In this document: positions 7,267-16,029 of the stretch, one piece after another | Layout: each line of letters starts with the position of its first letter | How positions within the stretch are numbered: position 1 is the first letter of the stretch | DNA from: Verrucomicrobiota bacterium | Lineage (GTDB): Bacteria; Verrucomicrobiota; Verrucomicrobiia; Verrucomicrobiales; Akkermansiaceae | Assembly: GCA_027619375.1 (NCBI GenBank) | Contig: JAQCFL010000010.1 | Location: forward strand, 1 to 37,228 | Reading direction: 5' to 3' | DNA: 37,228 nt | Program-made: the position numbers and the translations under genes | The notes under the pieces: generated by a model | Seen by the model: the letters and a program-made list of their open reading frames with translations, nothing else | The model's database searches: none | What the model was told of the DNA's origin: nothing

Positions 7267-9999
7267 ATGCGACAATCCCTCCTCATTTTCCTTCTCGTCC
7301 TCCTCCCCGCGGGCCTCGCCTCTGCAGACTTCGATTTTGAGGGATACAAGGAGCGACTCCCGTGGATCTGGGAGACCCCCAAACGTCCCGCCATCCCCTC
7401 CGTTGGCGACAACTCGTGGCCCGCCGATCCCATCGACAACTTCATTCTCGCCGAACTCGAGAAGAACAAGATGGCCCCCGTCGCCCCGGCTGGGGATGGG
7501 CAGTGGCTGCGGCGCGTGCACTTCGCCGTCACCGGCCTCCCGCCCACTCCCGAGGAGAGTCAGTTTTTTCTCGCCGACCAGTCCCCCGACCGCAGGCGCA
7601 CCGCCCTCCGCAAGCTCTTCGACTCCCCTCACTACGGCGAGCGCTGGGCGCGGCACTGGATGGACCTCGTCCGCTACGCCGAGTCCCGCGGACACGAGAG
7701 CGACTACCTCATCGCCAATGCCTGGCAATACCGGGATTACCTCGTGCGCGCCCTCAATGCCGACGTGCCCTACGACCAGTTCGTCACCGAGCATCTCGCC
7801 GGCGATCTGATGGAGAAGCCCCGTCTGAACCCCGAGTCAGGAGCCAACGAATCGGTCCTTGGCACCGGCTGGGCCTTTCTCGGGGAGGAAGTCCACTCCC
7901 CGGTGGACATCCGTGCCGACGAGTGCGACCGCACCGACAACAAGGTTGACGTGGTCAGCAAGGCCTTCCTCGGCCTCACCGTGGCCTGCGCCCGCTGCCA
8001 CGACCACAAGTTCGACGCCATCAAGCAGACCGACTACTACGCCCTTTCCGGCTTCATCGCCAGTTCCAGTTACCACCAGGTTCGCTTTGAATCGATGGAG
8101 CAGAACCGCGCGGCCCTCGCCAAACTGGACACCCTCCGCGCCGAATTGCGTCCGCAGATTGCCAAGGCCTTCACCGAGACGGCTCGCGAGGGTTTTGCTG
8201 CGGCCCTTCCCAAGCAGGACCAATACGAGATCCCCGGCCCTCTTACCCTCGAAGCGATCGAAGGCCTCCGTGTCATCGCCGACTACACCCGCCCGGGCGC
8301 CACCCCGTGGATGGCGGACGGCCCCTCCTTCGGCTCAGGCGTCTCGCGCGACGGGGAACTGATTCTTGGTTCGTCCCCCGGGGAACCCGCCCTGCGGATC
8401 GCCCCCTATGGCGCGGCCCGGCGCGATCCCTTCTGGAACGGGCTCAAGATCGTCGACAGTGAGAATGACTCCGGTTCCTTCGACGGCCAATCCCGCGCCG
8501 GGAAAATGGTGCGCACTCCCAACTTCGAACTGAACAGCGGGAAGCTGCACTACCTCATCCGCGGCGAGGCCATTATCTATGCCGGCGTCAGCCAGCACAT
8601 CATGGTGACCGGCCCCCTGCACGGCGCCCTCATCCAGAAACCCAAGGTCGAGGGAGACCAGCCCCGCTGGGTCAGCCATGATCTCTCGCGCTACGCGGGA
8701 CTGCGCGCCCACATCGAGTTCGGTCCACAGGGGGACAGCCCCCTCGAGATCCTCATGGTGGTGGAGTCCGACCGGCAACCGGAGCTCCTCAACGCACCCG
8801 TCATCGTCACCCGCGAGGATCTCTCCCGCGCCTTCAAGGACCTCGCCGACGGGGCGATCGAGCCTGCCAATATTTCCGCGGCACGGTGGCTCCTCGACCA
8901 GGCCGGGATCAAGGTCGAACAGGTCGCGGGCGACTACCTCACGCGTCTCGAAGAACTTCGCAAGGAGGTGCGGTGGGACTCCCGCCTCGCCGTGGCGTGG
9001 CTCGATGGCACCGGTGTCAACGAGTACACCCTCGACCGGGGAAGCGCCGCGAAGCCGCTCGATCCGGCCATCCGCCGTCTCCCGGAAGCCTTCGGCGGCC
9101 CGCCCATCGACGCCCCCAACTCCGGCCGCGGCGAACTGGCCCGGCAGATCGTGAGTCCCGACAACCCGCTCACCGCCCGCGTCATGGTGAACCGCATCTG
9201 GCACCACCTATTCGGCCGTGGCTTGGTGCGCACCGTCGACAACTTCGGCTGGCTCGGCGAGCGGCCCTCGCACCCCGAGCTTCTCGACTACCTCGCCCGC
9301 GAGTTCGTTGAAACCCACAAGTGGTCCGTGAAGTCTTTCACCGAGCGTCTCCTCCTCACCAGCACCTACGGCATGGCCAGCGAATCCGCCGATCCCGCCT
9401 TCGACCAGAGTGACCCCGACAACGTCCTCCTGCACCGCATGCCCGTGAGGCGCCTCGAGGCAGAAGCGATTCACGACGCGGTGCTCGCCATTTCGGGGCG
9501 CCTTGATCCCAGTATGGGTGGCAAGCCCGTCATGACCCACCTCGACGAGTTCATCGTGGGCCGCGGTCGGCCCGGCAGTGGCCCGCTCGACGGCGCGGGC
9601 CGCCGCTCGATCTACACCTCTGTGCGCCGAAACTTTCTTCCCACCCTTCTCCTCGCCTTCGACTTCCCGACCCCCTTCAGCACCAAGGGTCAACGCGACG
9701 TCACGAACGTCCCCGCGCAATCGCTCGCCCTCATGAACGACAAGTTCATCTACGAGCAATCCCGGGTCTGGGCCGAGCGCATCCTCAGGGAAATGAAGGA
9801 CGCCTCGCCGCAACAACGCCTGGAGTCCATGTTCGCATCGGCCTTCGCCCGCCCGCCCTCCGACGCCGAACTTTCCGGCTGTCTCGAGACCCTCACCCAA
9901 CTCATGCCCCTTTACGGCGGCAACCCCCAGTCCCCCGAGTTGTGGCAGGATCTCTGTCACGCCTGTTTCTCGATGAACGATTTCATTTACCTGCGATGA
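7267..9999 (+). CDS. PSD1 / DUF1549-DUF1553 cytochrome-like secreted protein
   Basis: This is a planctomycete/verrucomicrobial-type exported protein of 910 residues; the molecular function of the family is not established. It has a signal peptide (MRQSLLIFLLVLLPAGLASA). A DUF1549 domain follows (about 50-270), recognised by the pattern DSPHYGERWARHWMDLVRYAE and the heme-type motif CARCHDHKFD (Cys241, Cys244, His245). A middle beta-rich region (about 335-500) looks like a carbohydrate-binding or galactose-binding fold. DUF1553/PSD1 comes last (from about 600; NPLTARVMVNRIWHHLFGRG, then RRSIYTSVRRN). It lacks the extra N-terminal PSCyt1 cytochrome domain that many relatives carry. It overlaps the DUF1501 gene by four bases (ATGA), the standard pairing. 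Third codon positions are strongly C-rich, unlike other plus-strand genes here. Confidence 0.92.
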   Translation: MRQSLLIFLLVLLPAGLASADFDFEGYKERLPWIWETPKRPAIPSVGDNSWPADPIDNFILAELEKNKMAPVAPAGDGQWLRRVHFAVTGLPPTPEESQFFLADQSPDRRRTALRKLFDSPHYGERWARHWMDLVRYAESRGHESDYLIANAWQYRDYLVRALNADVPYDQFVTEHLAGDLMEKPRLNPESGANESVLGTGWAFLGEEVHSPVDIRADECDRTDNKVDVVSKAFLGLTVACARCHDHKFDAIKQTDYYALSGFIASSSYHQVRFESMEQNRAALAKLDTLRAELRPQIAKAFTETAREGFAAALPKQDQYEIPGPLTLEAIEGLRVIADYTRPGATPWMADGPSFGSGVSRDGELILGSSPGEPALRIAPYGAARRDPFWNGLKIVDSENDSGSFDGQSRAGKMVRTPNFELNSGKLHYLIRGEAIIYAGVSQHIMVTGPLHGALIQKPKVEGDQPRWVSHDLSRYAGLRAHIEFGPQGDSPLEILMVVESDRQPELLNAPVIVTREDLSRAFKDLADGAIEPANISAARWLLDQAGIKVEQVAGDYLTRLEELRKEVRWDSRLAVAWLDGTGVNEYTLDRGSAAKPLDPAIRRLPEAFGGPPIDAPNSGRGELARQIVSPDNPLTARVMVNRIWHHLFGRGLVRTVDNFGWLGERPSHPELLDYLAREFVETHKWSVKSFTERLLLTSTYGMASESADPAFDQSDPDNVLLHRMPVRRLEAEAIHDAVLAISGRLDPSMGGKPVMTHLDEFIVGRGRPGSGPLDGAGRRSIYTSVRRNFLPTLLLAFDFPTPFSTKGQRDVTNVPAQSLALMNDKFIYEQSRVWAERILREMKDASPQQRLESMFASAFARPPSDAELSGCLETLTQLMPLYGGNPQSPELWQDLCHACFSMNDFIYLR

Positions 10000-11396
10000 T
10001 CAATCCCCATTCCCTATTTTCCCGCCGGGAGATGCTGCAACGCACCTCGCTCGGCTTCGGCGGTCTCGCCATGGCGGCTCTCATGGACCAGGCCGGGGCC
10101 TCGGCGGTCCCGGTCGTCGGGAGCCCGCAGTTCCTGCCCAAGGCCCGCAACGTCATCTTTCTCTTCATGGAAGGCGGCGTCTCGCAGGTGGACTCCTTCG
10201 ACTACAAGCCGCTGCTCGAGAAGCACCACGGCGAGGATCCGCGCACGGCCATCGGGAAGCTCGAGAAGACCCAGTTCGACAACGTCGGAAAGGTCCTCAA
10301 GTCTCCCTGGACCTTCAAGCAACGCGGCGAATGCGGGGCGTGGATCAGCGACCTTTTCCCGCACATCGCGGGGCACGCCGACGAACTCTGCATTGTACGC
10401 TCCATGACCTCCCGGTTCCCCGAGCACACCAGCGCCAACTACTTCTTCCACAGCGGCACCGGCCTGCAGGGTCGCCCCAGCATGGGCGCGTGGGCCTCCT
10501 ACGGCCTCGGCACAGATAACCATGACCTCCCAGGCTTCGTCGTCATCAACGGCGGACGCATCCCCTCCGGCGGACTCGATTGCTTCTCGAATGGCTTCCT
10601 CACCGCCACCCACCGCGGCAGCCTCCTCAATGCCACCGGCACTCCCATCGCCAACGTCCGGCCCAACGAGCGCCAGACCGAGGTGCAGGCCATCAAGCGC
10701 GCCCTCATCGGCCGCCTCAACGCCAGCACCGCCCGCGGCAACGACGAACTCGAATCCGCCATCGCGAACTACGAACTTGCCGCCCGCATGCAACTCGCCG
10801 TGCCGGAACTGCTCGATTTCAGTGACGAGAGCGAGGCCACCAAGAAGCTTTACGGCATCGACGACGGCCACAAGGGCACCGCCACCTACGCCCGCGAATG
10901 CCTTCTCGCCCGCCGCCTCGTCGAGCGCGGGGTGCGTTTCGTGGAGCTCACCATCCCCGACATCGGCGAGGACCGTTGGGACGCCCACGGCAACCTCCAG
11001 AAGAATCACGGCAACAACGCCAAGTCGGTCGATCAACCCATCTCGGCCCTCCTCACCGACCTCAAGGCCCGCGGCATGCTCGACGACACCCTTGTCCTCT
11101 GGTCCGGCGAGTTTGGCCGCACCCCGTTTGCGCAGGGCGGCGACGGCCGGGACCACAACGAGTTCGGCTTCTCCCTCTGGATGGCCGGGGCCGGCGTCAA
11201 ACCCGGCATCACCTACGGGGCCACCGACGACTGGGGCTACAAGGCCGTCAAGAACGTCCTCGAAGTCCACGACCTCCACGCCACCCTCCTCCACCTGCTG
11301 GGCATCGACCACGAGGCGCTCACCTACCGTTTCAGCGGCCGCGACATCCGCCTCACCGACGTCCACGGCAAGGTCGTGCGCGATCTTCTGGCCTGA
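9996..11396 (+). CDS. DUF1501 Tat-exported protein (alkaline phosphatase/sulfatase-like fold)
   Basis: The protein is 466 residues from the ATG at 9996, which overlaps the preceding TGA as ATGA. An in-frame start 54 bases upstream would lie inside the PSD1 gene and is less likely. The N-terminus carries a twin-arginine signal (SRREMLQRTSLG, followed by GFGGLAMAALM), so it should be exported folded. The body shows DUF1501 landmarks: RNVIFLFMEGGVSQVDSFD, SMTSRFPEHTSANYFFHSG, LVLWSGEFGRTPFAQGGDGR and HATLLHLLGIDHEALTYRF. DUF1501 proteins belong to the alkaline phosphatase/sulfatase-like superfamily and regularly sit beside a PSD1 gene, as here. Their substrate is unknown. Codon use matches the PSD1 partner (C-rich third positions), so the two genes travelled together. 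Confidence 0.92.
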   Translation: MINPHSLFSRREMLQRTSLGFGGLAMAALMDQAGASAVPVVGSPQFLPKARNVIFLFMEGGVSQVDSFDYKPLLEKHHGEDPRTAIGKLEKTQFDNVGKVLKSPWTFKQRGECGAWISDLFPHIAGHADELCIVRSMTSRFPEHTSANYFFHSGTGLQGRPSMGAWASYGLGTDNHDLPGFVVINGGRIPSGGLDCFSNGFLTATHRGSLLNATGTPIANVRPNERQTEVQAIKRALIGRLNASTARGNDELESAIANYELAARMQLAVPELLDFSDESEATKKLYGIDDGHKGTATYARECLLARRLVERGVRFVELTIPDIGEDRWDAHGNLQKNHGNNAKSVDQPISALLTDLKARGMLDDTLVLWSGEFGRTPFAQGGDGRDHNEFGFSLWMAGAGVKPGITYGATDDWGYKAVKNVLEVHDLHATLLHLLGIDHEALTYRFSGRDIRLTDVHGKVVRDLLA

Positions 11397-11418
11397 GGCT
11401 TGGGGGCGACCAGCGATC

Positions 11419-14400
11419 TCAGAAGGGGAGGAGGATGCGCAATCGCAGGTATTGGCTTGAGCCGGGAGTGACCGGTTGGGCGGAGCGGAGCGTGACGGTT
11501 TCGGTGCCGTCGCCGTTGTCCTGCGGGAAGCCAACCTTCACCGTAAACGCCTCGCCGCCTTGCCAGGTCACCAGGTTTCCGGACGTCTCCACCTCGTAAG
11601 TGAGCGCGCTGGCGCCCTTGCGGACCCGATAGGTGAGCGCCGGGTAATCGACTCCCTCGTCGTTCACGATCGTGATCCCGGGGAGGGCGGCCTCGGGAAC
11701 GGACACGAGGTCGGCACCGACCGCATAGGCGAGCAGGTTGGAAAGCGAGGAGCTGCCAAAGGGAGCCTGGGGGTCGGTGGCGCTCTGCCCCGTCATCCAG
11801 TCCGCGAAGGAGATCGCGATGACCGCATGGGCACGCAGGCGGAAATAGAGATTCGGGACGGGCCCGGCACTGAAGGGCAACAAGGTGCGGCGGGTGACCA
11901 GCGTGGTGCCGTCACCCTGATTGACCTCCGAGACGAGCGGAAAGTTGGCTTCACCGCCGAACCAGGTTCTGAGATCAACGCTCCCCTCCGGCAGGAGGGC
12001 CACGTCATCGGCGGAGAGGTTCCGACGATAGGTGATGGTCATGTAGTCATTAAATGCACCGCTCACCTTGAGGGATTGGATCCCGATCGAGAAGCTGCCG
12101 CCGAGGTCGGTGGGGTCGGAGTCGTTGGTGCCCAGCGCGTGCTCAAGGAGCTTGTTGAAGCCGTCGTGATCATCATCGTCCGTGGGGGATCCGACCAGCG
12201 TGGTGCTGTCGGAGGTGTTCGGGTTGCCGCCAATGGTTCCGCTGCTGCGCCAATTGCCCACGGAATCGTAATTGTGGCCGGCGATGGCGAACGACTTGAG
12301 GATCAGGCTGTAGCCGGCAAAGCCAGCGTCGGCCGGCCAAGGCACCTTGTCGTTGTACTTGAAGTCCGCAATGGTCCCGCCCAGGGCATCGACGAGGTGG
12401 ATGCGCTCGCCGGCATTGTCGAGGCGGCTTGGAGCGAACCCTCCGGCGATGCGACTGCTGAACCCCGTGCCGTAGCGGGCCTCGAAGGCCCCCTGGTTGC
12501 CGACGATCAGAACGCGCTGCCCGGGCGCGAGGGAGGTGATGGCGGAACCGGTGAAGCTGAAGTCGAGGCCCGATTCGAAGTGCACGTCGGTGAGGTCGAT
12601 GGTGTCGGTCGCGCTGATGTTCATCATCTCCAGAAACTCGAAATCGGAGGAATCGGTGGCCGCGGCGAGTTCGTCCGGAGTGCCGGCTGGCAGCGGCGCG
12701 TAATGAATCTCGGTGATGACGAGGTTGGAGGCATCGGCGAGCGGGCCGACCAGGAAGATTCCCTTGACGGGACCGCTCCAGCTGGTGAGCCCCGTGCCAT
12801 TGCGGGCGCGGGCCGTGATGATGGTGGTGGCGTTGACCGTGGCCGACAGGGTGGTGGCCGAGGAGGAGATTCCGCCTCCGGGAAGGCGGGGGTCGGTGTT
12901 GTCCGTGGTGTAGTAGATGGTCCCTCCGCCGGTTGCCCCGACCGTGGTGCCCGGCGAGACGAGGCCCGGCGCGACCGTGAAACCTGGCTGCGCAACGTAC
13001 TGGCTGTCGATCCACGCGACGCGGGTTCCGAGCCAGTTCTTCAGGATGGTGACTTCGGCGGCATGACTGCCGTTGCGGGGAGGAACCTCGGTCCACTTCG
13101 CGAAATTGCGGGCCGCGGGGGAGCGGGCCTGGCGGGAATTGACCCCGGGCGGGTCCTGGAAGTCGATCTGGGCGGCGAAGTCATCGATGATCGACCCGAT
13201 GTTGGCCGTCGAAAAGGTGGTTTTGCGGAGTTCCTGCCAGAGGTCGGTATGGGCCTGCCGGAAGTCCGGATTTGTCAGGGCCCGGCCCCACCACGGGAAA
13301 CGGGAGTCGTCCCACATGTGGCTGGAATCCCCCGAGCCGTCCCATTCGGTGGGCGAGTCGTCGCGGCCGTCCGTCGATTCCATGGAACGGTCGAAGTCCC
13401 ATACCGGCCCTGCACCGATCTTTCCGTTGTTGGTATCAATACGATGTTTGTAGTAATAAGCGCTGAGTCGGAAGCTGTCGACGTTCTTGGAGAGCGTGTT
13501 GAGCCAGTGGTGCCGGAGCCAGGAATCGCTGTCGATATACTCGGTGAAGTGCTTTCCGTTCGCCGGGTTGGTCCAGTTGGCGGCGTAGAGGGCGGCGTCC
13601 AGCTCGTTGAGGTGCGCCTGCAGCCAGTCCCGCTGGCCGTAATGGACCTCGCTCTCCTTCGGTTCGACCCAGCCGAAGGTGTTCATGTGATTGACCGAGA
13701 ATCCGGTGTCGCCGGGATCGAGCCGATCCTTCTTGAACATGTAGCCGCCGGTCACCTTCGTTCCCCGGGTGTCGCGAGGGCCGATGGGCGCGACGGGGAC
13801 TCGATTGTCATCGCGCTTGATTTTTTCCATGAGCTCGTAGACGCCGAAGTAGTCGTCGGCGTAGGAGAGGGCTCCGCCCCCGGTGTTGTTGAAGACCTCC
13901 ACGAAACGCGTGCGCACCGCGTACTCGCCCGTCTCGTTGCTGAGTTGGTAGATGAGCGGGTTGCGCATGAGGGCCCGGTCGAACTGATAGCGGCCGCTCA
14001 GGATCCAATCGGACTCCTTTGGCATCCCCAGCGGCTTGATCCCCTTGTCGTCGCCCAGTTCATCCTGCGCCTCGACGGCGAGGGCGTATTTCGGCCAACC
14101 GGCCGAGGAGGATCCCCGGCGCCGCATGCCGCAGCGGGTCGCAATCTGGAACGGATCGCCCATCTCGGAGCGGTTGTTGGTGGAGCCGTCCGGCTCGATG
14201 ATGGCCCAGAAGCCGGGGGTGTTTGCTTCCGTTCCCGGCTGGCCCCCACCCCAGTTTTCCAGGATCACGACGGGAAGATTCGAGCTGAAATTCACCAGGT
14301 CGGACGCGAGGAGGAGGTAGGATTCCATGGCGACCGGTCCTGCGGCGTTGTTGGCGCCGAAGACCCGCGCCCGGAGTTGGCTCGAGTTCGTGATGGTCAG

Positions 14401-15630
14401 GGGGGTGGAGTAAGCGGGCGACGAGATGCCGGGAACTGTTCCGTTCGTGGTATAGCGGATGACTTCCCCCGCGAACTCGCTGCTGAGCGTGACTTGGAAG
14501 GGGGCGGTGAAGGTTCGGCTCGGTTCCGAGAAGACGACTTCGCTGGTGGGGAGTTCCTGCTGCAGTCCGTTCAAGGCACCGGGAGAGGGACTGACGAAGT
14601 AGGCGGGGGCGCCCATGGTGACCTCGGTGATCCGCGCCGCCACGAGCCGCGGCCGGATCAGGAAGTCCTCATCGGAGGGGTTGATGTTCAGGCCCTGAAT
14701 GGCGAAGAGCAGGTCGGGAGCCTTGAGCAGAGAGATCTTCGATTTCAGGGAGTAGCTTCGGAATTCGAGGGCATCCTCGTCCGAGCTCTCGAGACTGGCA
14801 TTGGCGTTCCAGGATGGATAGGTGATGGTGTCGAGCCAGGCCACGGCCGTGCCGTTGAGGGAGGCGGAGAAGGCGTCGTCGAACTGGATCTCAAGGTCGA
14901 GGTCCAGGATCTCACCGGGATTGGTGACGTTGAACGGAATGCGGATGTAGACCGAGCCGTTCTGGTTGAACATGGCCTGCTCGACATCGAGATTGATGAG
15001 GCTCTCGTATCCGGTGCCACGCTCGTACCCGACTCCGAGCGTGCCGGAGATCCACGTCGAGTCATTGAATCCGGCCTGCTTCCAGGTATTGCCGAACGCG
15101 GCGTCGATCGGGACGTGGGCCGTGCATGGCGCGTCGACATCAAAGAGGTTTTCATCGACGGTCGTGGCGGTCTGTTCGAGTCCATAGGAGGAGTCGTCGA
15201 ATTGGGGGGGATACATGGGCGCGAATCCGGAGACCACCGTGACCCCGTCGGGGGCCACGAGGGCAAGGTACTCTCCCGCGGCATCGAGCTTGAAATTGGT
15301 GTGCAGCTGCGCCCCTGCGACAGTCCGGTTTTTGTTTGAGGCGATCACGACCAGGTATCCGAATGGCTCGAGGGTGGTGCCGACGGGAATTCGCCACTTG
15401 TTGAGATCGGCGGCGTCATCGGTCAAAAAGTAGTTGCCCAGGTCGGCCGCCACGGGGTCCGGATTAAAGATCTCGATCCAGTCGCTGTAGTCGCCGTCGA
15501 TATCCTTGAGGCCGGTCTCGTTGTCGGCAAGAAACTCACTGATCACGGGCGCGGCCGTGACGCTTGAACCAGCCAGGAAGGGGAGTGCTATGAGGGCCCC
15601 CACAAGGAGGCAAGTCCGAAAGATCATCAT
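11419..15630 (-). CDS. Giant secreted CotH-kinase / lamin-tail domain protein
   Basis: The protein has 1403 residues and a signal peptide (MMIFRTCLLVGALIALPFLA). Domains in order: a lamin-tail-like domain (about 27-130; VISEFLADNETGLKDIDGDY), a galactose-binding-like region (about 140-330), and a chitobiase/hexosaminidase C-terminal-type repeat (about 390-425; VIRYTTNGTVPG). Next comes a CotH kinase-like domain (about 450-880; GMRRRGSSSAGWPKYA near 500 and the metal/catalytic WDFDRS near 743). A second hexosaminidase-type repeat (about 900-957; IYYTTDNTDPRLPG) and a second lamin-tail domain (about 967-1110) follow, and beta-rich C-terminal modules end the protein. CotH relatives are protein kinases in spore coats; in PVC bacteria this architecture is common and uncharacterised, probably acting at or outside the cell surface. 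It converges on the DUF1501 gene with 22 bases between, with no clear terminator. The ATG-ATG start is the first in frame that gives a signal peptide. Confidence 0.88.
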   Translation of the reverse strand: MMIFRTCLLVGALIALPFLAGSSVTAAPVISEFLADNETGLKDIDGDYSDWIEIFNPDPVAADLGNYFLTDDAADLNKWRIPVGTTLEPFGYLVVIASNKNRTVAGAQLHTNFKLDAAGEYLALVAPDGVTVVSGFAPMYPPQFDDSSYGLEQTATTVDENLFDVDAPCTAHVPIDAAFGNTWKQAGFNDSTWISGTLGVGYERGTGYESLINLDVEQAMFNQNGSVYIRIPFNVTNPGEILDLDLEIQFDDAFSASLNGTAVAWLDTITYPSWNANASLESSDEDALEFRSYSLKSKISLLKAPDLLFAIQGLNINPSDEDFLIRPRLVAARITEVTMGAPAYFVSPSPGALNGLQQELPTSEVVFSEPSRTFTAPFQVTLSSEFAGEVIRYTTNGTVPGISSPAYSTPLTITNSSQLRARVFGANNAAGPVAMESYLLLASDLVNFSSNLPVVILENWGGGQPGTEANTPGFWAIIEPDGSTNNRSEMGDPFQIATRCGMRRRGSSSAGWPKYALAVEAQDELGDDKGIKPLGMPKESDWILSGRYQFDRALMRNPLIYQLSNETGEYAVRTRFVEVFNNTGGGALSYADDYFGVYELMEKIKRDDNRVPVAPIGPRDTRGTKVTGGYMFKKDRLDPGDTGFSVNHMNTFGWVEPKESEVHYGQRDWLQAHLNELDAALYAANWTNPANGKHFTEYIDSDSWLRHHWLNTLSKNVDSFRLSAYYYKHRIDTNNGKIGAGPVWDFDRSMESTDGRDDSPTEWDGSGDSSHMWDDSRFPWWGRALTNPDFRQAHTDLWQELRKTTFSTANIGSIIDDFAAQIDFQDPPGVNSRQARSPAARNFAKWTEVPPRNGSHAAEVTILKNWLGTRVAWIDSQYVAQPGFTVAPGLVSPGTTVGATGGGTIYYTTDNTDPRLPGGGISSSATTLSATVNATTIITARARNGTGLTSWSGPVKGIFLVGPLADASNLVITEIHYAPLPAGTPDELAAATDSSDFEFLEMMNISATDTIDLTDVHFESGLDFSFTGSAITSLAPGQRVLIVGNQGAFEARYGTGFSSRIAGGFAPSRLDNAGERIHLVDALGGTIADFKYNDKVPWPADAGFAGYSLILKSFAIAGHNYDSVGNWRSSGTIGGNPNTSDSTTLVGSPTDDDDHDGFNKLLEHALGTNDSDPTDLGGSFSIGIQSLKVSGAFNDYMTITYRRNLSADDVALLPEGSVDLRTWFGGEANFPLVSEVNQGDGTTLVTRRTLLPFSAGPVPNLYFRLRAHAVIAISFADWMTGQSATDPQAPFGSSSLSNLLAYAVGADLVSVPEAALPGITIVNDEGVDYPALTYRVRKGASALTYEVETSGNLVTWQGGEAFTVKVGFPQDNGDGTETVTLRSAQPVTPGSSQYLRLRILLPF

Positions 15631-16029
15631 GAGGGGGAGGTTGACTAGGTTAGGCCTGTTGCTGGCTGGCTGCAGGAAATTGCTTTTGGGCTTTGGAGTT
15701 TGAGGGTGTCGTGGAGAGGGTCGGAGAGGGGCTTTGCTGCGCTTCGCCTGCCCAGGTGGGGGGAAAGGGGGGCGGGGTGTCGGGGAGCGGTGTTTCGGGA
15801 AGAAAACCTTCGGAGTTGGTGGATAGATGGCGGAATCAGGAGATCCCCGAGGGAAATCAATCCCGGCGAACGTAGCTTGCAGGGCCGCTTTGCCAAGATT
15901 TCTTTGGCCAGCGGCCTTTTGGCGGGTGGGCTACTTGTCGGTCTGGTGTCGTCGAGTCCCAACTCGACGCCCAAAGTTGCGTTTCGAGCTGTTCGTAGCC
16001 ATGATGATGGCTGATCCGTCAGGCTCCGC
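15631..16029. other. Gene-poor spacer with a hairpin and a degenerate dispersed repeat
   Basis: I see no convincing gene in these 399 bases; short open frames lack coding character. The stretch holds a perfect 7-bp hairpin, GTCGAGT-CCCA-ACTCGAC, at 15951-15968. This lies about 62 bases past the ceramidase stop on the minus strand, without a clear T-tract. It also holds a 24-base string at 15882-15905 that recurs with three mismatches at 18725-18748. The promoter of the CotH gene should lie at the low end of this interval, but no clear -35/-10 pair was identified. Confidence 0.5.
15882..15905 (+). repeat. Dispersed 24-base repeat, copy 1
   Basis: The string GGGCCGC(T/C)TTGCCAAGAT, followed by a CTTT-rich end, occurs here and at 18725-18748 with 21 of 24 bases identical. 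Both copies lie in non-coding sequence of the accessory region. Confidence 0.5.

Noticed and set aside
10014-11534. A 506-codon minus-strand frame opposite DUF1501
   Set aside because: Antisense to a clear DUF1501 gene, Val/Gly/Glu-rich with no family features.
11476-15339. A 1287-codon open frame on the plus strand opposite the CotH-type gene
   Set aside because: It lies wholly antisense to a gene with recognisable domains and a signal peptide. Its composition (Gly, Val, Glu, Arg rich, no motif) is what C-rich third positions on the other strand produce.
15700-16014. A 104-codon plus-strand frame with a short hydrophobic stretch
   Set aside because: No homology is recognisable and it contains a dispersed repeat and a palindrome; most likely non-coding.
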